Shown here in pieces: positions 1-5,882 of a DNA stretch of 6,787 bases. Source of the stretch: DASRBA01 sp036559665 (lineage in GTDB: Bacteria; Myxococcota; Myxococcia; Myxococcales; Myxococcaceae); contig DATBSS010000645.1 of assembly GCA_036559665.1 (NCBI GenBank), positions 1 to 6,787 of the forward strand, read 5' to 3'. The position numbers and the translations under genes are program-made. Numbering within the stretch: the first letter of the stretch is position 1; each line of letters begins with the position of its first letter. The notes beneath the pieces are model-generated. The model had not been told where the DNA came from and did not search any database. It saw nothing but the letters and a program-made list of their open reading frames with translations.

Positions 1-966
1 TCGTGCGACGTCCACCTGCCCGGATCGCTGAGCGTCATCCAGGACTGGATCGGTAACCCGAGCGGCAACTACGGCTTCCTCGTGCAGAACTACACCAACA
101 ACGACGACCTCCAGCTCTTCGACAGCGAGGCCAAGGTGCTCTCGCGCCGCCCGAAGCTGGTGGTCGACTTCACCTGGGCGCCGGGCCGGAAACCGGGGTT
201 GGTCCCGGCCTACGCTGAGGTGTTCCCCGGCGACTCCGTGCAGATGACCGCCTTCGCGGGCACCGGCACGTACCAGTACTCCGTCAGCGGCCCCTCGGGC
301 GCCACCATCGATCCGAACGGGCTCTACCAGGCCGGCCTGCTCCCGGGGACGGACACGGTCCGCGTGGTCGACCAGGGTGGCGCGGGCGACGCGGGCTTCG
401 CCTCCATCGTGGTGCTGGACAAGTCGACGTCCGGCGGCGACGGCGGCAGCACCTCGGTGATCTCCATTGCCTTCACCAGCATGCCGGAGCCGGTGCAGCC
501 CCTGGCCGCCTTCTCCCTGACCGCAGACGTGACCAGCCGGGCCACCTTCCCGGTGAGCAACCTCACGCTCGCGCTGTCGGGGCAGGCGGTGATCGTCACC
601 GGCGCCACGCAGGTGGGCGGCCCGGTCATGATGGGGAGCGTGGACGCCGGCTTCGCGCTCCCGAGGATCGACCCCGGAGCGGTCATCCACCTCGACATCG
701 CCGGCATCATGCACGCGCTCCCGTCGGACTCGCCGGCGGTCACCGCTTCGGTGAAGGTCGGGTCGGTGGAGGTCGCCTCGGCGACGGCGCCGGTCCCGTC
801 CGGCGGGCTGCCGCCCATCGAGACCGGCTGCGGTTGCAACGGGGGCCTGGGCGGCGTGTCCCTGGCCCTGGTCCTGGCCGCGACAGTGATTTTACAAACC
901 AGGCGCGCCCGCCGGGTTTCGGCCGCCGCCGTTCGGAGTTGTGAGCGCCGGATCTCCCCGGATTGA
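1..966 (+). CDS. C-terminal part of a myxobacterial surface protein: DNRLRE/CBM96-like domain end, Ig-like region, MYXO-CTERM-like tail (5' end outside window)
   Basis: The frame is open from base 1, so the gene begins upstream; 321 residues are visible. Residues 1-57 of the fragment (VIQDWIGNPSGNYGFLVQN, then the pattern LFDSEA...RPKLVVDF) match the end of a DNRLRE/CBM96-type beta-sandwich domain, common in secreted proteins. Residues of about 70-140 resemble a bacterial Ig-like repeat (GTYQYSVSG, a GLYQAG turn, GTDTVRVVD, ending in a hydrophobic strand). A second beta-rich region follows without a recognised family. The C-terminus has a Cys pair (GCGCN, Cys277 and Cys279), a hydrophobic segment of about residues 283-298 and an Arg cluster (RRARR, 301-305), the layout of MYXO-CTERM sorting signals. 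The protein is probably exported, processed and held at the outer surface. Oddity: 16 residues (306-321) follow the Arg cluster, where this signal usually ends the protein. The role is likely surface binding or structure; the substrate is unknown. An in-frame GTG at position 82 is not a credible start because it falls inside the DNRLRE-like domain. Confidence 0.85.
   Translation, partial: SCDVHLPGSLSVIQDWIGNPSGNYGFLVQNYTNNDDLQLFDSEAKVLSRRPKLVVDFTWAPGRKPGLVPAYAEVFPGDSVQMTAFAGTGTYQYSVSGPSGATIDPNGLYQAGLLPGTDTVRVVDQGGAGDAGFASIVVLDKSTSGGDGGSTSVISIAFTSMPEPVQPLAAFSLTADVTSRATFPVSNLTLALSGQAVIVTGATQVGGPVMMGSVDAGFALPRIDPGAVIHLDIAGIMHALPSDSPAVTASVKVGSVEVASATAPVPSGGLPPIETGCGCNGGLGGVSLALVLAATVILQTRRARRVSAAAVRSCERRISPD
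826..915 (+). other. MYXO-CTERM-like C-terminal sorting signal
   Basis: This stretch encodes a Gly-Cys-Gly-Cys-Asn motif, then Gly-rich residues, a hydrophobic helix (LALVLAATVIL) and an Arg-rich stop-transfer cluster. In Myxococcota this tripartite arrangement is a surface-sorting signal whose Cys motif is thought to be the processing and attachment site for a myxosortase-type protease. The last helix codons (att tta caa) are noticeably AT-rich against the surrounding GC-rich DNA. Confidence 0.75.
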
Positions 967-978
967 CGCGGTTCTTCA

Positions 979-1040
979 CCTTCTCAGAGGGCGAGATCGG
1001 GCGCCCGGGCGCCTTCGAAACGGTGCCCTTCTGAGGGCGA
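979..1040 (+). repeat. Short imperfect repeat and overlapping inverted repeats in the leader of the patatin gene
   Basis: The gap between the surface-protein gene and the patatin gene holds two related units, CCTTCTCAGAGGGCGA (979-994) and CCCTTCTGAGGGCGA (1026-1040), sharing GAGGGCGA. Between them lie a perfect 10-base palindrome CGGGCGCCCG (998-1007) and a 7-bp stem, GGGCGCC (1007-1013) with GGTGCCC (1022-1028), closed with one G-U pair over an 8-base loop. A competing 5-bp stem, GCCCT (1025-1029) with AGGGC (1034-1038), would cover the presumed ribosome binding site. No T-tract follows, so this is not a classical intrinsic terminator. Short stems arise easily by chance in DNA this GC-rich. 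Confidence 0.35.
1033..1037 (+). promoter_or_regulatory. Presumed ribosome binding site of the patatin gene
   Basis: GAGGG lies 12 bases before the ATG at 1050, slightly far for a Shine-Dalgarno sequence. It is the only purine-rich match between the in-frame TAA (1041-1043) and the preceding gene. That TAA rules out any upstream in-frame start, so the ATG at 1050 is the earliest possible. Confidence 0.4.
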
Positions 1041-1049
1041 TAACCGTGC

Positions 1050-3005
1050 ATGGCCTCCCCAGCCCGCCTCACCCCAGCCACCCAGCCCACGCCTTCTTCT
1101 TCCACCGCCGCCGCGAAGCCCGAGCCGAAGTCGGCCCCGGCCGCTGCCCCCGCCGCTGCGAAGCCCGCGCTGGTGCCCGCCGCATGGCTGGACTCCTTCG
1201 ACGTGCAGCCGAAGCTGAGCGCGCTGTCGCGCGCGGCGCCGTCGTTCCTGGGCGTGGGCGAGATCGCGGCGTACGCGTTCAAGCTCCCCGACCTCCACTT
1301 CCCGAAGTCGATCAACCTTCCGAACCCCTGGCACATCTTCGGGAAGAACGACCGCGAGAAGCTGATCGACGGCACCAAGGACCTCCGCGAGACCGCGGCG
1401 CAGGGCCGGAACCTCCAGGCGCAGCTCGACCGGACGCCGCCGTCGGATCCGAACTACGCCAAGCTCAAGGCGCAGCTCCAGGGCGTAGACCAGAGGCTGT
1501 CGAAGTACGGCTACACCACCGCCACCGCTCCGAAGCCGGGCACCTTGTTCCTGGATCCGCAGTTCGAGGGCGCGCAGCTCCCGAACAACCAGGTCGGCTC
1601 CCGCCAGTTCCCCACCGGCAAGCCGGTCACCCAGCCGCCCTCCGCCATCGACGCGCTGTTCGCCAACGGCAAGCCGGTGCAGACCCGGACGGACGACGGG
1701 CAGCTCCGCACCTTCAACACCCCCGCTGAGTACAAGGCGTTCGTCGCCGAGAACCGGAAGAAGAACGGCATGCCGGTCACCAACGGCGAGCCAGTCGCCG
1801 CGCAGTTCGTCTTCGAGGGCGGCGGCGGCAAGGGCAAGCGCTACGGCCCGGTGGTGGCGGAGATGGTGAACAACGGCGTGGTGCCGGCCAGCGCTTCCGG
1901 CAGCTCCGCCGGCGCGATCGCCGCGGCCTTCGTCGCCGCCGGCGCGGACCCGGCCACCATCCAGCGGCTGGTGACGGACCCCAAGCTGGCCAAGCTGATG
2001 GACGTGGACCTGGGCGACATCCACGGCGGGTTGATGGACGGCAACGCCCTCTACAACCACGTGGACCAGGTGCTGCGCGAGATGACCGGCATCAAGGACC
2101 GGCCGGTCACCTTCGCCGACCTCAAGATCCCGCTGCAGATCCTCTCCACCAAGATGTACGACTCCGACTCGCACGACCCGATGACCACGGTCGATAGCCG
2201 GCGGTTCGTCTTCAGCCAGGAGACCACGCCCAACACGCCGGTGGCGCTGGCGGTGCGCGCCTCGGTCGCCATCCCGGCCGTGTTCGACCCGGTGCAGATG
2301 GTGGACCCGATGACCGGGCGCCAGCTGATGCTCACCGACGGCGGGGTGATCGACAACCTGCCCATGACCCTGGCCCACAACAAGCTGCCGGTGGTGGGGG
2401 TCTCGCTGGAGGAGCAGAACCAGAACCACCCGAAGGACGGCACCAACACCGCCACCCCGAAGCCGCTGCCCTCCGGCAACATCGACGTGGGCAACATCTT
2501 CGTCAACGGCTGGTACGGCAAGAAGATGAACGACGACGCGGCCGGCGGCGCGGACGACTTCCGCGACCGCAGCCAGCCGAAGCCGGGCCAGTTCATGATC
2601 GGCGTGCCGACCTGGAACCTGGACGACCCCAGCCAGGGCGACTCCACCCTGAAGTTCGGCTACGACCCCAAGGTCGACCCGATCCTGGACCGCCAGGGGA
2701 CCCAGGTGACGCGGAGCTTCCTCCGCAACTACCTGGACGACATGACCCAGCCGGGCGGCAGCGGGACCAACGCGTACACCAAGGTCCCGGCCAACCTGTC
2801 CTTCAACCGCGAGGTGCAGATCGACGGGAAGACCTACGTCGCCAGCTACACCGGCGGCGACAGCGTCTCCTTCAAGCAGAAGGGCGGCAGCGACACCTTC
2901 AGCACGAAGATCGGCCAGCAGAAGGTCGAGTCCATGTGGCTGGACGACCAGGCCTACGGCGATCTCCCCGGCAAGCTGCGCCAGGCCGCGGGCCGCCACC
3001 AGTAG
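1050..3005 (+). CDS. Patatin-like phospholipase (serine acyl hydrolase), effector-like architecture
   Basis: This is a 651-residue protein with all landmark motifs of the patatin family (Ser-Asp dyad phospholipase A / acyl hydrolase). The oxyanion-hole glycine loop is GGGGKG (257-262) after the strand FVFE. The nucleophile elbow is G-S-S-A-G (284-288), with Ser286 as likely nucleophile. The catalytic Asp is in L-T-D-G-G (Asp430). The expected reaction is ester hydrolysis of phospholipids or related lipids. The catalytic domain runs from about 253 to 560. Before it come an Ala/Pro/Ser/Thr-rich disordered leader (about 1-45), an amphipathic, probably helical stretch (about 98-152) and a linker of unknown fold. 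The last 90 or so residues are also unassigned. No signal peptide or membrane helix is visible, so it is cytoplasmic unless exported by a dedicated system. The long extensions on both sides differ from compact housekeeping patatins and recall secreted patatin effectors such as ExoU or VipD in architecture only; I claim no homology outside the catalytic domain. It ends 3 bases from the convergent minus-strand unit. Family assignment is firm; the biological role is inferred. Confidence 0.93.
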   Translation: MASPARLTPATQPTPSSSTAAAKPEPKSAPAAAPAAAKPALVPAAWLDSFDVQPKLSALSRAAPSFLGVGEIAAYAFKLPDLHFPKSINLPNPWHIFGKNDREKLIDGTKDLRETAAQGRNLQAQLDRTPPSDPNYAKLKAQLQGVDQRLSKYGYTTATAPKPGTLFLDPQFEGAQLPNNQVGSRQFPTGKPVTQPPSAIDALFANGKPVQTRTDDGQLRTFNTPAEYKAFVAENRKKNGMPVTNGEPVAAQFVFEGGGGKGKRYGPVVAEMVNNGVVPASASGSSAGAIAAAFVAAGADPATIQRLVTDPKLAKLMDVDLGDIHGGLMDGNALYNHVDQVLREMTGIKDRPVTFADLKIPLQILSTKMYDSDSHDPMTTVDSRRFVFSQETTPNTPVALAVRASVAIPAVFDPVQMVDPMTGRQLMLTDGGVIDNLPMTLAHNKLPVVGVSLEEQNQNHPKDGTNTATPKPLPSGNIDVGNIFVNGWYGKKMNDDAAGGADDFRDRSQPKPGQFMIGVPTWNLDDPSQGDSTLKFGYDPKVDPILDRQGTQVTRSFLRNYLDDMTQPGGSGTNAYTKVPANLSFNREVQIDGKTYVASYTGGDSVSFKQKGGSDTFSTKIGQQKVESMWLDDQAYGDLPGKLRQAAGRHQ

Positions 3006-3008
3006 CCG

Positions 3009-3467
3009 TCAGCTCGCCGCGGTGCCCAGCGCCTGCTTGAGCGCCAGCGTGCGCAGCACCGCGCCCACGTGGTGGGCGAGCGGCTGGAGGTCCGCTGGGG
3101 CCTTGAGCGCGAACATCAGCTCGGAGAGGAAGGCCTTGGCCTTCGCGGAGGCGGGGCAGGCGTCCAGCGCCTCGCGGATGGGGTCGTCCCACGCGCCGCC
3201 CGGGCCTGGCGGCGGCGCCCGCAGCGCCCAGGCCGCAACGCCGGCCGCCTTCTCGAAGTCCTCGGCGGTGACGCCCTGGTGGCGGAGCTGTTCCGCGGCG
3301 GCCAGCGCCCAGAGCTGCGTCAGCTCCGCGCGCTCCTCGCCGCGCTCGTCGCGGAAGCCGCCCGCCAGGTAGCGGCCGGGGGTGAGGGCCAGGAGCTGCT
3401 CCGGGGTGGCGGCGGCGCCGATCTTCAAGGTGTGCTCGATGGGCTCGGAGGGTGGGCCCGGGCTCAT
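3009..3467 (-). CDS. Small acidic alpha-helical protein coupled to the cysteine peptidase gene (unrecognised; candidate immunity protein or chaperone)
   Basis: This protein has 152 residues from the ATG at 3467. I do not recognise the family. The start is chosen because that ATG overlaps the TGA of the upstream peptidase gene as ATGA, the usual arrangement for translational coupling. The frame stays open further upstream, but only inside the peptidase coding region. The protein looks almost wholly helical (ELTQLWALAAAEQLRHQ, EDFEKAAGVAAWALRA, KAFLSELMFALKA, VGAVLRTLALKQAL), with a Pro/Gly-rich break at about residues 85-92. It is mildly acidic (about 18 Asp/Glu to 14 Lys/Arg) and has a single Cys (104). 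There is no signal peptide or clear membrane segment. Small acidic helical proteins encoded directly after an enzyme with effector features are often its immunity protein or secretion chaperone; here that is inference from position, size and composition alone. Confidence 0.8.
   Translation of the reverse strand: MSPGPPSEPIEHTLKIGAAATPEQLLALTPGRYLAGGFRDERGEERAELTQLWALAAAEQLRHQGVTAEDFEKAAGVAAWALRAPPPGPGGAWDDPIREALDACPASAKAKAFLSELMFALKAPADLQPLAHHVGAVLRTLALKQALGTAAS
3018..3063. terminator. Possible stem-loop just past the patatin stop codon
   Basis: A perfect 8-base inverted repeat, CGCGGTGC (3018-3025) and GCACCGCG (3056-3063), encloses a 30-base loop that can itself form a short GCGC/GCGC stem. 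It starts 13 bases after the patatin TAG and lies within the last codons of the convergent small gene. The two stop codons are only 3 bases apart, so any transcript end of the patatin gene must lie inside the opposing gene, and this is the best stem nearby. No T-run follows on either strand, so intrinsic termination is doubtful. Confidence 0.25.
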
Positions 3468-4591
3468 CGGCCCGCCGCGGCCTGCGGCTCGGGCGGGAGC
3501 TGTTCCTGGGCGAGAGCGACACCGGCCAGCCCGTAGTGCTGCCATCCACCGCCGAACTGGTCCGTGCCGAAGAGGAACTCGCGCCGCGACAGCCAGGCGG
3601 TCTCGCCGGTGCCCGGGTCGTGCACCAGGAAGCGCTGGTCCTCGTTCTCCACGCTGCCTTCCACCGCGATGGCCAGCGCCTCGTGCCCGCGGGTGTCGTC
3701 CGGGCTCCGCACCTCGAACGGGGTGGGGATTCCCTGCTGGAGCTGGGCCGCCATCTGGTCCACCAACGCCTCCTGGGCGGGGGAGGCGCGGCGGTTGTTC
3801 TTGTCCAGGTGGCTCTGGTGGTAGGTCAGCCCGGTCTGCTTCGAGACGCTGTTGAGGACGTCGTCGATCTTCCCCGACTGGGTGGGCACTCCGCCGCCCC
3901 CGGCGGCGCTGGTGAACGGGACCGCCCTGCCGCCGCCCGTCCCCTCGAGGAGCTTCTTCTCCTCGCTCGCCAGGGATCGGTTGTCGACCTGCATGTTGTA
4001 GTGGACGTCCTCGTTCTGCGCGTGCACGTTCCCCGCGTAGATCGGGTCCGCATCGCCGCGCAGCGTCTCCGCCACCGAGGGCACGCAGGACTGGGTGAAC
4101 TGCTGGTGGAGCCCCGGGGTCTCCTCGGTCCCGAGCGGCCCCGAGAGCGTGTAGTCGCGGAGCAGCTCCTTGTCGGAGAGGCCCTGGATCTGCTTCGCGA
4201 AGTCGGCGATCTCGGACACCGGGTGGCCGGCGGCCAGCGCCTTGTAGAGGAAGGCGCGCTCGGTGTCGGACTTCCCGCCGTCCACCGCCTGCTGGAACTG
4301 GGCCCGGTCGGCCGGCGGGAGCGCGGCGGCCTTGCGGGCGGCGGTGATGGCCTGCGCCTCGCCGATGACGCCCGGCCGGGCGGACTGCACCGCCAGCATC
4401 TGGGCGTCCTTCTCAGGGAGCTTGCCGGCGGCCACGTCCGGCGTCAGGCGCTTGAAGGTGTCCGCGGTGACGCCGGTGGCGTTGGGCGGCGGCTTCGGCG
4501 CGGCGGGCGCCTTGGCGGTGGCCGGCGTGCTGGCAGTCGGGTTGGTCGGCACGCGGCCCGCGCGCGAGATGTCTGGAGATCCGGATCCCAT
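3464..4591 (-). CDS. Papain-fold (C39-like) cysteine peptidase candidate with disordered N-terminus
   Basis: This is a 375-residue protein from the ATG at 4591; the gene starts 22 bases after the upstream MFS stop. Residues 10-42 are Pro/Ala/Thr-rich and disordered. Residues of about 43-148 are predicted helical, with no family I recognise. From about 160 to 360 the layout fits a papain-like or C39-like peptidase: Gln163 six residues before Cys169 (Q-x5-C, as for oxyanion Gln and nucleophile in papain-type enzymes), His303 in R-G-H-E-A-L-A-I-A-V, and Asp325 in F-L-V-H-D-P-G-T-G-E. The pattern GHA-strand, then strand-DP-x-x-G is typical of C39-like domains. A Gly-rich insertion (about 217-234) lies between Cys and His. 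The usual C-G after the nucleophile is replaced by C-V-P. The expected activity is peptide or isopeptide bond cleavage; a transglutaminase- or deamidase-type reaction is possible with the same fold. No signal peptide or ABC-transporter segment is present, so it is not a bacteriocin-processing exporter. No strong Shine-Dalgarno sequence precedes the start. The existence of the gene is very likely; the peptidase call is moderately supported. Confidence 0.85.
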   Translation of the reverse strand: MGSGSPDISRAGRVPTNPTASTPATAKAPAAPKPPPNATGVTADTFKRLTPDVAAGKLPEKDAQMLAVQSARPGVIGEAQAITAARKAAALPPADRAQFQQAVDGGKSDTERAFLYKALAAGHPVSEIADFAKQIQGLSDKELLRDYTLSGPLGTEETPGLHQQFTQSCVPSVAETLRGDADPIYAGNVHAQNEDVHYNMQVDNRSLASEEKKLLEGTGGGRAVPFTSAAGGGGVPTQSGKIDDVLNSVSKQTGLTYHQSHLDKNNRRASPAQEALVDQMAAQLQQGIPTPFEVRSPDDTRGHEALAIAVEGSVENEDQRFLVHDPGTGETAWLSRREFLFGTDQFGGGWQHYGLAGVALAQEQLPPEPQAAAGR

Positions 4592-4613
4592 GGAGTCGTT
4601 GCTTACCCCAACT

Positions 4614-5882
4614 TCACCCCGAGGAAGAAACCGCCTCGGGTGGGGTGATGTCCTCCAGCCGGTCGATCCGCCGCAGCTCCGGGAAGAGCACCGACCACAG
4701 CCCCACCACCACCAGCGTGCCGATGCCGCCCACCACCACCGCCGGCACGGCGCCCAGCCAGGCCGCGGTAACGCCGGACTCGAACTCGCCCAGCTCGTTG
4801 GAGGCGCCAATGAAGACGCTGTTCACCGCGCTCACCCGCCCGCGCATGGCCGGCGGCGTGCCCAACTGCACCAGGGTGATCCGCACCACCACGCCTACCA
4901 TGTCGGCCGCGCCGATGACGGCGAGCGACATCACCGACAGCCACACCGACTGCGAGAGCCCGAAGACGATGGTCCCGGCCCCGAACAGCGCCACGCAGCC
5001 CAGCATCAACGGCCCGGCCCGGCGCCTCAACGGTCGCGTCCCCAGGAGGATCGCCATCGCCCCGGCGCCCACCGCGGGCGCGCTGCGGAGCACGCCCAGC
5101 CCCCACGGGCCGGTGTGGAGGATGTCGCGCGCGTAGATGGGCAGCAACGCCACCGCCCCACCGAGCAGCACCGCGAAGAGGTCCATGGAGATGGAGCCCA
5201 GGATGACTTTCTGCCGCCACACGTAGCGGATGCCCTCTACCAGCAGGGGCCAGGAGGCCGCGCGCGCTTCCATCCGCCCGGTGCGCGCGCGGACAGCGGC
5301 GATGCAGGCGGCGCTCACCAGGATGAACGCCGTGCTGGCGCCGAACACCGGGGTGGCCCGCCCGGCCAGCCCGTAGAGCACGCCGCCCAGCGCCGGCCCG
5401 GCGATCTGCGCCACCTGGAACACCGAGGCGCCGTACGCCACGCCGCGGGCGAGGTGTCCCTCCGGTACCAGGTGGGGGAGGAACGACTGCGCCGCCGGCC
5501 CGGCGAAGGCGCGCGCCGTGCCCACCAGCGCCAGCACCACGTAGACCGGAGCCAGCGAATGGCTCCCGGAGCGGGCGAGGGCGAAGAACAGCGCCGCGCA
5601 GAGGGAGAGGGCGCCGAAGCACCAGAGCAGGATGCGCTGGCGCTCGAAGCGGTCGGCGGCGTGTCCGGTGACCAGGGCCAGCGAGACGGCGGGGAGGAAC
5701 TGGGCCAGCCCCACCAGGCCCAGGTCCAGCGGGCGGTGGGTGAGGTCGTAGACGTACCAGGCCATCGCCGTGCCCTGCATCTGCACGCCCACCGTGAGCA
5801 GCAGGCGCGCCACCTGGTAGAGCACGAAGTCGCGCGAGTGGAGCGGCGACCAGGCAGAGACCGCAGTTCCGGAGACGCTCAT
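4614..5882 (-). CDS. Major facilitator superfamily exporter (EntS / MFS_3 type)
   Basis: This 422-residue protein has about 12 hydrophobic segments, the normal size and layout of an MFS drug/metabolite:proton antiporter. The loop after helix 2 carries the MFS motif A pattern G-x-x-A-D-R-x-x-R-x-R (residues 73-83). The second half has the P-x-x-x-R-G-R-V-S-A motif (about 344-352), followed by N-E-L-G-E-F-E-S-G (362-370), a signature of the EntS-like DHA3/MFS_3 branch that includes siderophore and macrolide exporters. It should sit in the inner membrane and export a small molecule; the substrate cannot be read from sequence. The start at 5882 is chosen because its ATG overlaps the TGA of the upstream MBL gene (ATGA) and gives a normal MFS N-terminus (SRDFVLYQVARLL). 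The open frame extends 67 codons further upstream, but that Arg/Pro-rich extension is antisense-like translation of the MBL gene. A role in self-protection or export for the downstream pair is possible but unsupported beyond gene order. Confidence 0.93.
   Translation of the reverse strand: MSVSGTAVSAWSPLHSRDFVLYQVARLLLTVGVQMQGTAMAWYVYDLTHRPLDLGLVGLAQFLPAVSLALVTGHAADRFERQRILLWCFGALSLCAALFFALARSGSHSLAPVYVVLALVGTARAFAGPAAQSFLPHLVPEGHLARGVAYGASVFQVAQIAGPALGGVLYGLAGRATPVFGASTAFILVSAACIAAVRARTGRMEARAASWPLLVEGIRYVWRQKVILGSISMDLFAVLLGGAVALLPIYARDILHTGPWGLGVLRSAPAVGAGAMAILLGTRPLRRRAGPLMLGCVALFGAGTIVFGLSQSVWLSVMSLAVIGAADMVGVVVRITLVQLGTPPAMRGRVSAVNSVFIGASNELGEFESGVTAAWLGAVPAVVVGGIGTLVVVGLWSVLFPELRRIDRLEDITPPEAVSSSG
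4618..4640 (-). other. Inverted repeat at the 3' end of the MFS gene
   Basis: CCCGAGG (4618-4624) and CCTCGGG (4634-4640) form a perfect 7-bp stem with a 9-base loop covering the last codons of the MFS gene. On the minus strand it lies 27 bases before the start of the peptidase gene. It lacks a T-tract. It could attenuate readthrough or stabilise the upstream mRNA end, or it may simply reflect the codons used. Confidence 0.3.

Noticed and set aside
984..2999. Long open frame (671 codons) antisense to the patatin gene
   Set aside because: It reads the strand opposite a gene with clear catalytic motifs. Its product is a Val/Leu/Arg/His/Gly-rich low-complexity chain with no recognisable domain, as expected for a shadow frame in GC-rich DNA.
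3468..3545. Upstream in-frame start adding 26 residues to the small helical protein
   Set aside because: The added segment is Arg/Ala/Gly-rich and encoded inside the peptidase gene. The ATG at 3467 overlapping the peptidase stop is the better start.
3452..4648. Plus-strand open frame (398 codons) opposite the cysteine peptidase gene
   Set aside because: The Arg/Val/Leu/Gly-rich translation lacks motifs, whereas the opposite strand encodes a protein with a coherent Q-C-H-D pattern and operon-type overlaps.
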